From Candidatus Limnocylindrales bacterium (GTDB lineage: Bacteria > Desulfobacterota > Binatia > UBA1149 > CAITLU01), in contig DASPNR010000026.1 of NCBI GenBank assembly GCA_035626395.1, positions 33,532 through 97,531 on the forward strand: 64,000 bases of DNA. The letters are read 5' to 3'. A program made the position numbers and the translations under genes. The notes under the pieces are model-generated. The model had not been told where the DNA came from, searched no databases, and was given only the letters and a program-made list of their open reading frames with translations. The first letter of the stretch is position 1. Each line of letters starts with the position of its first letter. Of this stretch, positions 13,423 to 25,980 are shown piece by piece.

Positions 13423-14121
13423 GTGACACCTCAAGCTCAAGATCTTTCGTACTGGCACATGCTCACCGGGTCCGGCCCGGTCGTGCTCGCAGTGCTGTAC
13501 TCGCTCATCGCGGCGTCGGTGGCGAGTTGGGGAATCATCCTCTTCAAGGCGCGACAGTTTCACGCTGCGCGCAAGGGGGCCGAGGAATTCCAGCGGCTGT
13601 TCTGGGAGACTCGCAACCTGGCCGAAGTCTCGCGCGCCTGCGCGCAACTCGGTTCGAATCCGCTGGCTGCCGTCTTCACCGCCGGCTACGAGGAGCTCCT
13701 GCGGCTGCGCAACAAGAAGAAGGCCGCCGCCGAAGAGGGCCTGACCACGGAGCTCGCCGGCGTCGCCAACGTCGAGCGGGCCATGCGGCGCGCGGCCACG
13801 CGCGAGCGCACCGAGCTGGACAAGCTGCTGACCTTCCTGGCCACGACCTCCAGCACCACACCCTTCATCGGGCTGTTCGGCACGGTGTGGGGCATCATGA
13901 ACTCGTTTCGCGGCCTGAGCGCCGGCGGGCCCTCCAGTATCCAGGCGGTGGCGCCCGGTATTTCCGAGGCGCTGATCGCCACTGCCGCCGGACTGGCCGC
14001 GGCCATCCCGGCTCTGGTCGCCTACAACCACTACGCGCGGGCCGCTCGTGTCATCGCCAGCGAGATCGACAGCTTCATCTCCGAATTCCTGAACATCGCC
14101 GAGCGTCATTTCCTCAACTGA
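13423..14121 (+). CDS. tolQ: Tol-Pal system proton channel TolQ
   Basis: A 232-residue inner-membrane protein of the TolQ/ExbB/MotA family that, with TolR, uses the proton gradient to energise TolA and support outer-membrane constriction at division. Three membrane segments are visible at about residues 20-42, 133-156 and 170-195, with the TPFIGLFGTVWGIM stretch typical of TolQ. The annotated start is GTG at 13423; an ATG at 13459 is possible, and neither has a strong ribosome site. First gene of tolQRAB-pal-cpoB. Confidence 0.95.
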   Translation: MTPQAQDLSYWHMLTGSGPVVLAVLYSLIAASVASWGIILFKARQFHAARKGAEEFQRLFWETRNLAEVSRACAQLGSNPLAAVFTAGYEELLRLRNKKKAAAEEGLTTELAGVANVERAMRRAATRERTELDKLLTFLATTSSTTPFIGLFGTVWGIMNSFRGLSAGGPSSIQAVAPGISEALIATAAGLAAAIPALVAYNHYARAARVIASEIDSFISEFLNIAERHFLN

Positions 14122-14131
14122 GAGGTCGGTC

Positions 14132-14545
14132 ATGGGCGGCGGAGAGGAATCGGGCGAGGGCGGGACCGTAGCCGGCATCAACGTCACCCCGCTGGTCGAC
14201 GTGATGCTGGTGCTGCTGGTCATCTTCATGGTGACGGCGCCCATCATCCAGCAGGGCGTGGACGTGCAGCTGCCGAAGGCGGGCGGCAATCAGATGCAGG
14301 GCGACGACGTGGCTCTGGTCGTCTCGGTGACCAACGAAGGCAAGGTCTACCTCAACGACACGCAGACCAATCCGGAAAAGCTTGCCACGACGATCAAGGG
14401 CATCCTCGCCGAGAAACCGCACCAGATCGTCTACGTGCGCGGCGACACGCGCGCCGACTATGGCATCGTCGTCGAGGTCATCGCTTCGCTCAAAGCGGCG
14501 GGCATCGACAAGCTCGGCCTCATCACCGAGCCCGGAGCGACATAG
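14132..14545 (+). CDS. tolR: Tol-Pal system protein TolR
   Basis: A 137-residue TolR/ExbD-family protein: a single membrane segment (about residues 16-40) followed by a periplasmic domain. The protonatable aspartate is kept at residue 23 in PLVDVML. It starts 10 bases after tolQ, and its TAG stop shares a base with the tolA GTG, indicating coupled translation. Confidence 0.95.
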   Translation: MGGGEESGEGGTVAGINVTPLVDVMLVLLVIFMVTAPIIQQGVDVQLPKAGGNQMQGDDVALVVSVTNEGKVYLNDTQTNPEKLATTIKGILAEKPHQIVYVRGDTRADYGIVVEVIASLKAAGIDKLGLITEPGAT

Positions 14546-15627
14546 TGGCCACTGCCATGCGCGACCAGGCGCCCGAAAGCTTCGGGATGGCGCGCTTCGA
14601 CCCCCGACTTCTGCGCGCCCTGCTGTGGTCGCTGGCCGGCCATGTCGCCGTCGTCGCGGCGCTTTTGCTTTACTCGATGTTCGCGCCGGCACCGCGGCCA
14701 TTCGAGATGCCGGGCGGCGCGATGGTGGATCTGGTCTCTCCGCCGGGCGACTCGGCGGTTTTCAAAGTTGGGCCGCTCGCCGCGCCGAAAGGCGGCAAGA
14801 CGCAGCCGGCCAAGCCGGCCGCTCCCAAGCCGCCCGAAGCAGCCAAGCCGCAGCCGAAGTCGCCGGCGCCGCCGGCGGCCGAGCCGACACCCAAGCCCAA
14901 GCCCGAGCCGCCGAAGGCCGAACCGAAGCCGGAGCCGAAGCCGGAACCGAAGCCGGAGCCGAAGCCGGAACCGAAGCCGGAGCCCAAACCGGAGCCGAAA
15001 CCGGAGCCGAAACCGGAGCCGAAACCAGCACCAAAGCCCGAGCCCAAGCCGCAGGCGAAGCCGGCGCCGCAGCCTGCTGCCAAACCGGAGCCGCCCAAGG
15101 AAGAAGGAAAGCCCGCGGGCAAAGCGGATGCGAAGGACGAGCCGAAGAAGGAGCCCGTCAGGCCGTTGCCGAAGCCCGCACCTCTGGGGCCGACCGGATC
15201 CACGACACCGGCACCGTCCAAGCCAGGGCCCGCCTCGGCGGCATCGCCAGGTGCGGTCGAGCCCGGCGCCGGCGAACAGCCGGGCGGTGGATCCTTCGGA
15301 ACGCCGGGCGGCGGTGGTGGCGGTGGGGCCACGCGCAGCCCCGAGTACTACGCCTACATCGCCTACATCTATTCGCTGGTGAAGTCGGAGTGGATCTGGA
15401 ACGGCTCGCAGGATCCGGCGCTGGCCGTGGCAGTTCGAGTCAGCATTCTTCCCGACGGGAGAATCGCCGACACGCGCGTGACCGAGCGCTCCGGAAATGC
15501 GCTCTTCGACGAATCGGCGATCAACGCCCTCCGTGCGATCGGGTCGCTGGCGCCGCCGCCGCCGAGCGTACGGTCGGAATTCGCGGACATCACGCTGGTG
15601 TTCCATCCCCCGGGGAGCGACGAGTAG
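14545..15627 (+). CDS. tolA: Tol-Pal system protein TolA (TonB-like)
   Basis: A 360-residue periplasm-spanning protein: one N-terminal membrane anchor (about residues 25-46), a long Pro/Lys/Glu-rich linker with KPEP repeats (about 115-175), a Gly-rich hinge, and a C-terminal TonB/TolA fold (about 270-358, beginning SPEYYAYIAYIYSLVK). It passes energy from TolQR to the outer-membrane Pal/TolB complex. The linker is of the extended TonB type and not the helical linker of enterobacterial TolA. The start is GTG at 14545. Confidence 0.9.
   Translation: MATAMRDQAPESFGMARFDPRLLRALLWSLAGHVAVVAALLLYSMFAPAPRPFEMPGGAMVDLVSPPGDSAVFKVGPLAAPKGGKTQPAKPAAPKPPEAAKPQPKSPAPPAAEPTPKPKPEPPKAEPKPEPKPEPKPEPKPEPKPEPKPEPKPEPKPEPKPAPKPEPKPQAKPAPQPAAKPEPPKEEGKPAGKADAKDEPKKEPVRPLPKPAPLGPTGSTTPAPSKPGPASAASPGAVEPGAGEQPGGGSFGTPGGGGGGGATRSPEYYAYIAYIYSLVKSEWIWNGSQDPALAVAVRVSILPDGRIADTRVTERSGNALFDESAINALRAIGSLAPPPPSVRSEFADITLVFHPPGSDE
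14920..15060 (+). repeat. KPEP-coding microrepeat in tolA
   Basis: About eleven near-tandem 12-base units encoding KPEP with AAG/AAA and GAG/GAA wobble differences. It encodes the extended periplasmic linker of TolA and is a likely site of length variation. Confidence 0.85.
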
Positions 15628-15644
15628 TGGCAGGACGAGGTGTC

Positions 15645-16961
15645 ATGGAGATTTTCTCTCGCAGTCGAATCGTTACCGCGATGGCCGCGGCGCTGACGCT
15701 GGCCGCCGTGGCAGGAAGCGCGTCGGCGCAGCCACGCATCGACATCTACGGCCCCGGCGCCAACAAGGTGCCGATCGCGGTCGCTCCGCTGGCAGCGCTC
15801 GGCGGCGACGATCCTGCTCTCGAGCGGGAGTTCGCACGCGTCCTCGACCACGACCTCGAGCTGAGCGGCATGTACCGCGTCATCGACCGCTCGGCCTACA
15901 TCGAAGGCGTGCCGGCGGGCCCGTTCGCGCCCGAGAAGGTGAACTTCCTGAACTGGCAGGCGCTCGGCGCACGCGGCCTGGTGCTCGGCCGCTACGAGCG
16001 ACGCGGCGGAGAGGTGACTCTGGAGTTCGCCTACTTCGACGTGCCGGGCCGCTCGATGCTCGGTGGCCGCCGCATCCGCGGCTCTGCCGGCGACGTCGCG
16101 CGCATGGCGCACCGGACGGCCGATGCGATTCTCGAGTTCACCACCGGCATCCCCGGGCCCTTCGACTCCCGGATCGCCTTCATCTCCAACCGCAATCAGC
16201 GGATGAAGGACGTGCACGTGATGACGCTCGACGGCGCCGTCCAGAAGGTCACCGACCACCGCTCCATCACGATGGCGCCGTCGTGGAGCCCCGACCTCGG
16301 CTCGATCGTCTTCACCAGCTTCCGCGGCGGCAACGCCGGGCTGTGGAGCGTGCGGCTGGGATCGCGTGCCGAGACCCAGATCGCCGCCAAGATGGGACTG
16401 AACATCGGCGGCACCTGGCACCCCGGCGGCCGCGTCCTGGCGGTTGCCCGCGAGGAGGCTGGCAACACCGACATCTTCGCGCTCGAGATGGCCACCAGCG
16501 GACAGCAGCGCCTGACCGAGCACTGGGGCATCGACGTCGATCCGTCGTGGTCGCCCGACGGCCGGCGCCTGGCGTTCTGCTCGTCGCGCGGAGGCACTCC
16601 GCAGGTCTACACGATGGGCTATCCCGACAAGTCGGTTTCGCGCGTGACATTCCAGGGCAGCTACAACTGCGCTCCCGCCTGGTCGCCCGACGGCCGCTAC
16701 ATCGCCTACGCCGGGCGCGTCGGTCGCGACTTCCACATCTTCGTCGTTCCGGCCGGCGGCGGTACGCCGCGGCAAGTGACGTTCGTCGGCTCCAATGAAG
16801 ACCCGTCATGGTCGCCAGACTCGCGCTTCATCGCGTTCTCGCGCGAGACCAAGAATCGCAAGAAACTGTGGCTTGCAGATGTCACAGGTCACTGGGAACA
16901 CGAATTGACCACCGGCAATGGGGATGATACTTCCCCAAGTTGGTCGAGGCGGCTTGATTAG
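15645..16961 (+). CDS. tolB: Tol-Pal system beta-propeller protein TolB
   Basis: A 438-residue periplasmic protein with a signal peptide (residues about 1-26, ending SASA), an N-terminal domain (DIYGPGANKVPIAVAPL onward) and a C-terminal six-blade propeller of WD40-like PD40 repeats. The repeats show as PSWSPD, WHPGGR, PSWSPDGRR, PAWSPDGRY and PSWSPDSRF. TolB binds Pal and TolA. The ATG at 15645 has GAGG just upstream. The same frame is open far upstream through tolA, but that extension is not coding. Confidence 0.95.
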   Translation: MEIFSRSRIVTAMAAALTLAAVAGSASAQPRIDIYGPGANKVPIAVAPLAALGGDDPALEREFARVLDHDLELSGMYRVIDRSAYIEGVPAGPFAPEKVNFLNWQALGARGLVLGRYERRGGEVTLEFAYFDVPGRSMLGGRRIRGSAGDVARMAHRTADAILEFTTGIPGPFDSRIAFISNRNQRMKDVHVMTLDGAVQKVTDHRSITMAPSWSPDLGSIVFTSFRGGNAGLWSVRLGSRAETQIAAKMGLNIGGTWHPGGRVLAVAREEAGNTDIFALEMATSGQQRLTEHWGIDVDPSWSPDGRRLAFCSSRGGTPQVYTMGYPDKSVSRVTFQGSYNCAPAWSPDGRYIAYAGRVGRDFHIFVVPAGGGTPRQVTFVGSNEDPSWSPDSRFIAFSRETKNRKKLWLADVTGHWEHELTTGNGDDTSPSWSRRLD

Positions 16962-17034
16962 GGCGCAAAACGCCTTCCTGCGTCCCGTTTCGATGAACCA
17001 GTACAGCGCGCCGCGAGCGCTTCGGAGGATGACC

Positions 17035-17571
17035 ATGGGTCTTGGACGTGTGTGGGTGGGGCGGGTCAGAGTGGCGACCGTCGTCATCGGTGTCGGCCTT
17101 GCGTTGGGGTTGACGAGCGGCTGCTCGTCGAAGCAATCGGACAGCGAGCTCGAATCGGACTCGTCGCTGAGCGACAGCGAATTCGGCGGCTCGCGCGGAA
17201 GCCTGGCCGATGCGCAGGCAGGCCGCCGCGTCGGCGGCGGCCGTTTCGAAGAAATCTATTTCGCCTACGATTCCTCCGAGCTCGATAGCGCGGGCACGCA
17301 GGCCGTCCGTTACAACGCCGAGCTGCTGCGCGCCGAAAAGGGACGCATCGAGATCGAAGGCCACTGCGACGAGCGCGGGACGGCCGAGTACAACCTGGCG
17401 CTGGGTGCGCGCCGCGCCAAGGCGGTCCGCGACGGCCTGGTTGCGGTCGGCATCAGCTCGTCACGCCTGTCGACGGTCAGCTACGGCGAGGAGCTGCCGG
17501 TGTGCCGCGAGTCCAGCGAGTCATGCTGGAGCCAGAACCGGCGCGCTCACCTCGTCGATCTGACGGAGTAG
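17035..17571 (+). CDS. pal: peptidoglycan-associated lipoprotein Pal
   Basis: A 178-residue outer-membrane lipoprotein with lipobox LTSGC (Cys 30) and a C-terminal OmpA-like peptidoglycan-binding domain. The domain is marked by IYFAYDSSELD, EGHCDERGTAEYNLALGARRA and SYGEELP. It anchors the outer membrane to the wall and works with TolB. The ATG at 17035 is chosen because GGAGG lies six bases upstream; the in-frame ATG at 17029 is too close to that site. Confidence 0.95.
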   Translation: MGLGRVWVGRVRVATVVIGVGLALGLTSGCSSKQSDSELESDSSLSDSEFGGSRGSLADAQAGRRVGGGRFEEIYFAYDSSELDSAGTQAVRYNAELLRAEKGRIEIEGHCDERGTAEYNLALGARRAKAVRDGLVAVGISSSRLSTVSYGEELPVCRESSESCWSQNRRAHLVDLTE

Positions 17572-17581
17572 CCAGTCCGCG

Positions 17582-18376
17582 ATGACCAACTCCCGCCTGC
17601 ATGTTCTCCTGCTTGCCGCTCTGACGGCGACGCTGGCCGCCTGCTCCGCGCAGCAGGGCGGCAACGTCGAGCGTCGCTACGAAGACCTGCGCACGCTCGT
17701 TCTCGAGCAGCGCCGGGCCATCGAGGACCTGCAGCGCGAGCAGGAGACGATGCAGGCGGCGCTCGACGAGATGCGCTTCGGGCGGCGGCCGAGCAGCCGC
17801 CCCGTGTACGGTCCCTCCGGCGCAGGCCTGGAACAGGATCGCTACCGCCAACCGACCTCCCCGATGACTGCCCAGCCCGAGTTCCCCGTCGACGAGCCCG
17901 CCGACGAGGATCCGCGCGCGGGCGACGTTGCCTCGATCCCGCAGACGCAGCCGGACCGTCCGGCGCCGGCTGCACCGCAGGGAGGCTCGGTCCCGACCGA
18001 CCTCGTCGGCACGAGCTATGATTCGGCAATGCGCTCGCTCAATGCGGGCGACCACGACGAAGCCATCCAGTCGTTCCGCAACTTCCTTCACGACAACGCG
18101 TCGTCGCCGTACGCGGACGATGCGCAGTACTGGATCGGTGAGGCCTACTTCCGCAAGGGTCTCTACCACCGCGCCATCATCGAGCTGAACCTGGTATCGA
18201 CCAGCTACGGCTCGGGCGATCGTGCGCCTGCAGCGCTGCTGCGGCAGGCCGAAGCCTTCCGCATCGTCGGCGACCGCGTCGACGCGCGCCTGAGCCTGCA
18301 AAAGGTCATCAACCGCTACCCGGGCACCGACGAGGCCGCCAAGGCCTCGCGCATGCTCAACGAGATCGGCGGATGA
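17582..18376 (+). CDS. cpoB: Tol-Pal associated coiled-coil/TPR lipoprotein CpoB
   Basis: A 264-residue protein with a lipoprotein signal (LAAC, Cys 21), an N-terminal coiled coil (about 30-65), a Pro-rich linker and a C-terminal TPR domain (about 140-262, starting YDSAMRSLNAGDHDEAI). CpoB (YbgF) coordinates Tol-Pal with peptidoglycan synthesis at division. A lipobox is present here, while the enterobacterial protein is soluble in the periplasm. It follows pal by 10 bases. Confidence 0.92.
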   Translation: MTNSRLHVLLLAALTATLAACSAQQGGNVERRYEDLRTLVLEQRRAIEDLQREQETMQAALDEMRFGRRPSSRPVYGPSGAGLEQDRYRQPTSPMTAQPEFPVDEPADEDPRAGDVASIPQTQPDRPAPAAPQGGSVPTDLVGTSYDSAMRSLNAGDHDEAIQSFRNFLHDNASSPYADDAQYWIGEAYFRKGLYHRAIIELNLVSTSYGSGDRAPAALLRQAEAFRIVGDRVDARLSLQKVINRYPGTDEAAKASRMLNEIGG

Positions 18377-18394
18377 GGACGCCTCGCTTCGCCG

Positions 18395-19327
18395 ATGAGG
18401 ATCGTCCGTAGTCTCGACCGCGCTCGCGGGTCGGTACGCGCACCGGTCGTCACGATCGGCAACTTCGACGGCGTCCACCACGGCCACCAGGTCATCCTCC
18501 GACAGCTGATTCGCGACGCTCGTGCCCGCCACGCGCCCGCGGTCGTTCTGACGTTCGATCCGCATCCGGTCGCCGTCGTGCGTCCGCAGGCCGCGCCGCG
18601 CCTGCTGATGACGCTCGGCGACCGCCTCGCCACGCTGGCCCGCCACGGCGTCGACGTCACGGTCGTGCAGCGCTTCTCGCGCGACTTCGCCGCCATCGAG
18701 GCCGACGACTTCATACGGCGCTTCCTCGTCGAGATTCTGGACGCGCAGAAGATCCTGGTCGGCCACGATCTCAATTTCGGTCGCGGCCGCAGCGGCAACG
18801 TCGATACGTTGATCGCGGCGGGAGCCCGGCACGGCTTTGCCGTCGAGGTGATCGGGCCGGTGGAGGTCGACGGCGTTCCGGTCCATTCGAGCCGCATCCG
18901 TGAGCTCGTCGCCGCGGGCGACGTGGCGTCCGCGCATCGCCTGCTCGGAAGGCCGCACCGCGTGCGCGGGCGCGTGCGGCACGGCGCCGGCCGCGGCAAG
19001 GGGCTCGGCTTCGCGACCGCCAACGTGCGGCCGCGCACGCCGCTGCCGCCCGGCGACGGCGTCTATGTCACGGTGGTCCATCTGGACGGACAGGAACTCG
19101 ACAGCGTGACTTCCATCGGCAGCACGCCGACGTTCGGAGGCGGCGAGAGCGTCATCGAGGCCCACATCTTCGCGGACGTCGGGGACATCTACGGGCGCCC
19201 CATCGCGCTCGACTTTCTGGCCAGGCTCCGCGACCAGCAGCGCTTCGAGTCGCCCACAGCCCTGGTCGCGCAGATCGAGAAGGACGTCGCCGAGGCCAAG
19301 GCCGTGCTGGCCGCGCGCCGTGGCTGA
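18395..19327 (+). CDS. ribF: bifunctional riboflavin kinase/FAD synthetase
   Basis: A 310-residue enzyme that phosphorylates riboflavin to FMN and adenylylates FMN to FAD. The N-terminal nucleotidyltransferase domain shows GNFDGVHHGHQ and TFDPHP; the C-terminal flavokinase domain (about 180-305) shows GRGKGLGFATANV and IGSTPTFGG. Typical length. The stop overlaps the GTG of the next gene. Confidence 0.95.
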   Translation: MRIVRSLDRARGSVRAPVVTIGNFDGVHHGHQVILRQLIRDARARHAPAVVLTFDPHPVAVVRPQAAPRLLMTLGDRLATLARHGVDVTVVQRFSRDFAAIEADDFIRRFLVEILDAQKILVGHDLNFGRGRSGNVDTLIAAGARHGFAVEVIGPVEVDGVPVHSSRIRELVAAGDVASAHRLLGRPHRVRGRVRHGAGRGKGLGFATANVRPRTPLPPGDGVYVTVVHLDGQELDSVTSIGSTPTFGGGESVIEAHIFADVGDIYGRPIALDFLARLRDQQRFESPTALVAQIEKDVAEAKAVLAARRG

Positions 19328-20279
19328 GCGCGCGCCGCGAGAGTTTCTCGTGCCGCCCGGCGGCGGCGGTGCGCGTCTGGATGTGTGGCTGGCCGCGCAG
19401 CCCGATGCTCCGACTCGGTCGCAAATCAAGCTTGCTTGCGAGCAGGGCCGGCTGCGCATCGGCGACAGACCGGTGCGGCCCTCGATGAGACTGCGCGGCG
19501 GAGAGACGGTCGTGCTCGTGGGCTCGCCCGCCGAGGATGCCGAAGCGGCACCTGTCGCCGAAGCCATCGAGCTGCGCGTGCTCTACGAGGACGAGGACAT
19601 CGTGGCGGTGGACAAGCCGGCGGGAATGGTCGTGCATCCTGCAGCCGGCAATCGCGCCGGCACCCTCGTCAACGCCATCCTTCACCGTTACTCGGCCTCG
19701 GCTGCGGCCGCTTTGCCTCATCGCGCCGGGATCGTGCACCGGCTCGATCGCGATACCTCCGGCGTCATTCTGGTGGCGCGCACGGTGGTGGCGCACGAAG
19801 CGCTATCCAAGCAATTCCGCGAGCGCAGCGTGCGCAAGGAGTATCTGGCACTGGTGCATGGGCTGGTGCGCAGCGGCGGGACCATCGATGCGCCGATCGG
19901 CCGCCACCCCAGCGACCGCAAGCGGATGTCGACGCACGCACGGCGATCGCGCAGCGCCGTCTCCGACTACGAGCCGCGCGAGCTGTTCGAGCGCGCCGGC
20001 GCCACCCTGCTCGAGGTGCGTCCGCGCACGGGACGCACGCACCAGATCCGCGTGCACCTGGCCGCCCGTGGGTGGCCGATCGTCGGCGACAAGGTCTACG
20101 GACGGCGGCCTGGCACCCGGCCAGCGCATCCTCGTCAGGCCCTGCATGCTGCGGCGATCGAAATCGAGCGGCCTTGCGACGGGCGGCGCATCCGCATCGA
20201 AGCGCCGCTGGCCGCCGACCTGCATGCGCTGCTGGACTCGCTTCGAGGGGGCGGGCCAGGCCGGGGGAATCCTGGTTGA
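19320..20279 (+). CDS. rluD: RluA/RluD-family 23S rRNA pseudouridine synthase
   Basis: A 319-residue pseudouridine synthase with an N-terminal S4 RNA-binding domain (about 15-75) and the catalytic motif HRLDRDTSG (Asp about residue 146). Later family motifs RTGRTHQIRVHLA and PIVGDKVYG are intact. Architecture and length fit RluD, which modifies helix 69 of 23S rRNA; RluC is a less likely alternative. The GTG start overlaps the ribF stop. Its own TGA stop lies inside the -35 box of the rho promoter. Confidence 0.9.
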   Translation: MAERAPREFLVPPGGGGARLDVWLAAQPDAPTRSQIKLACEQGRLRIGDRPVRPSMRLRGGETVVLVGSPAEDAEAAPVAEAIELRVLYEDEDIVAVDKPAGMVVHPAAGNRAGTLVNAILHRYSASAAAALPHRAGIVHRLDRDTSGVILVARTVVAHEALSKQFRERSVRKEYLALVHGLVRSGGTIDAPIGRHPSDRKRMSTHARRSRSAVSDYEPRELFERAGATLLEVRPRTGRTHQIRVHLAARGWPIVGDKVYGRRPGTRPAHPRQALHAAAIEIERPCDGRRIRIEAPLAADLHALLDSLRGGGPGRGNPG

Positions 20280-20304
20280 CTGCCAGCCATGGATGCTCTA
20301 GCTT
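20276..20304 (+). promoter_or_regulatory. sigma70-type promoter of rho
   Basis: TTGACT (20276-20281), 17 bases, then TAGCTT (20299-20304). The upstream gene's stop codon TGA is part of the -35 box. It would start transcription near 20311, leaving a leader of about 190 bases before rho. Confidence 0.55.
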
Positions 20305-20502
20305 CGCGACTGTCCCGCCCGGAAACGCGCCGTTTCCGACGTCCGGTCAAGCATCGCGCCAGCCGACGGAGTTGCCAGTTCGTAGGCGTATGCGCCGATG
20401 CCTGAGTTGGCCGGTCTCGAGGGAGCAGCCCGAGGGACCTCCGGGCCTCCATCAATCTAGCCTCAATGATCGCGGGTCCGGGCCCTTGGGAGAGGGAGAC
20501 GG
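20305..20502 (+). other. rho 5' leader region
   Basis: An untranslated leader of about 190 bases. It begins with a 7-bp perfect hairpin (20321-20327 with 20331-20337, 3-base loop) without a T-tract. It is followed by C-rich, G-poor stretches that would suit Rho-dependent autoregulation, as known for rho in other bacteria; that role is inference. Confidence 0.4.
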
Positions 20503-21963
<1,461 letters not shown>

Positions 21964-22118
21964 GCCACCACGACCCACGCGACCGCAGTCGCGCGGTCCG
22001 TCCGTGCCCGGGCCCTGACGCGTTGCATCCCGGAAAGTCTTTTGTTATTGGGCCGCGATTGGCCTGAGAACGGTGCTCGATAAGAGGTCTCGATAACGAG
22101 GTGAGGAATGGTAGCTCG
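21964..22118 (+). other. rho/rpsB intergenic region and rpsB leader
   Basis: It contains a 6-bp GC hairpin after rho (21978-21983 with 21988-21993, no T-tract). Just before rpsB there is a tandem near-duplicate CTCGATAA(C)GAGGT (22076-22088 and 22089-22102), each copy ending in a Shine-Dalgarno-like GAGGT. No S2-binding leader could be recognised. Confidence 0.45.
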
Positions 22119-24654
<2,536 letters not shown>

Positions 24655-24664
24655 GGGTGCAGCC

Positions 24665-25222
24665 ATGACCGACGAAATCCTCAAGGATCTGCAGAACCAG
24701 ATGCAGGAGACGATCGTGTCTCTGAAGCGCGACATGGCGCGCATCCGTGCCGGCCGCGCCACGCCCGCGCTTCTCGACCACGTCTTCGTCGACTACTACG
24801 GCTCCTCGACGCCGCTGAACAAGCTGGCGACCGTCTCCGCTCCGGAGGCGCGCCTGCTGCTGGTGCAGCCGTTCGACAAGAGCACCGTGGGCGCCATCGA
24901 CAAGGCCATCCGCACCTCCGATCTCGGCCTCTCGCCGGTCAGCGACGGCCACCTGCTGCGGATTCCGATCCCCGAGCTGACGGGCGAGCGCCGCAAGGAT
25001 CTGGTCAAGCAACTCAAGAAAGAGGCCGAGCAGCACAAGGTCTCGGCGCGCAGTCATCGGCGCGATGCCAACGAGCTCCTGAAGGAAGCCGAGAACGAGA
25101 AGGAAATCACCCAGGACGAGCACCGCGCCGCCGTGGAGAAGGTTCAGAAGCTGACCGACGAGACGATCCACCAGATCGACGCGCTCGTGGCGGCCAAAGA
25201 ACAAGAGATCATGTCGATCTGA
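24665..25222 (+). CDS. frr: ribosome recycling factor
   Basis: A 185-residue RRF that splits post-termination ribosomes with EF-G. The segments RAGRATPALLD, YGSSTPLNKLATV and RRDANELLK are characteristic, and the length is exact for the family. Confidence 0.98.
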   Translation: MTDEILKDLQNQMQETIVSLKRDMARIRAGRATPALLDHVFVDYYGSSTPLNKLATVSAPEARLLLVQPFDKSTVGAIDKAIRTSDLGLSPVSDGHLLRIPIPELTGERRKDLVKQLKKEAEQHKVSARSHRRDANELLKEAENEKEITQDEHRAAVEKVQKLTDETIHQIDALVAAKEQEIMSI

Positions 25223-25236
25223 GCGGAGCCGCGCTC

Positions 25237-25980
25237 GTGAATCCGCCGCCGATCGGAGAGGGCCTCCCTCGCCACGTTGCCGTCATCATGGACGGCAATG
25301 GACGCTGGGCCACGCAGCGCGGGCTCAGCCGGATCCAGGGACATCGCAAGGGCAAGGACTCGGTGCGCGAGATCGTCGAGACGGCGCGCGAGATCGGCAT
25401 CGAGTACCTGACGCTGTACGCGTTTTCGACGGAGAACTGGGAGCGGCCCGGGCGTGAGGTCGAAGCGCTCATGGGCCTGCTGCGACGCTACCTTCGCACC
25501 GAGGTCAACAAGATGATGCGTCACGGCATCCGCCTGCGCGCCATCGGCAATCTCCGGCGGCTTCCGCGCGAGGTCCTGTCCGACCTGCGCGACGTCGAGC
25601 ACCGCACTCGCGACAACTCGGGAATGACGGTACAGCTCGCCGTCAGCTACGGCAGCAGGGAGGAGATCCTGGCGGCGGCGCGCAAGCTCGCGCGTCGCGT
25701 GCGCGACGGCGACCTGGCGGCCGAAGACATCGACGAAGAGGCCTTTGCCGGCGCACTCATGACGGCCACGATTCCCGATCCCGATCTCCTCATCCGCACG
25801 AGCGGCGAGATGCGGCTGTCCAACTTCCTGCTGTGGCAGGCGGCGTACACCGAGCTCTACATCACCGAGACGTTGTGGCCCGACTTTCGCCGGCCGCAGT
25901 TCCTTGCGGCGTTGGCCGAGTTCAAGAAGCGCCGCCGCCGTTTCGGCCGCACCGATCAGCAGCTCGCACAGGAGGCGTGA
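25237..25980 (+). CDS. uppS: isoprenyl transferase (undecaprenyl diphosphate synthase)
   Basis: A 247-residue cis-prenyltransferase making the C55 carrier for peptidoglycan and other glycans. The catalytic motif HVAVIMDGNGRWA, FSTENWERP and the C-terminal DLLIRTSGEMRLSNFLLWQ are intact. GTG start; its stop is immediately followed by the cdsA GTG. Confidence 0.97.
   Translation: MNPPPIGEGLPRHVAVIMDGNGRWATQRGLSRIQGHRKGKDSVREIVETAREIGIEYLTLYAFSTENWERPGREVEALMGLLRRYLRTEVNKMMRHGIRLRAIGNLRRLPREVLSDLRDVEHRTRDNSGMTVQLAVSYGSREEILAAARKLARRVRDGDLAAEDIDEEAFAGALMTATIPDPDLLIRTSGEMRLSNFLLWQAAYTELYITETLWPDFRRPQFLAALAEFKKRRRRFGRTDQQLAQEA

Noticed and set aside
14382..15644. In-frame extension upstream of tolB through tolR and tolA
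   Set aside because: The stretch is a shifted frame of tolR/tolA; the signal peptide and ribosome site place the tolB start at 15645.
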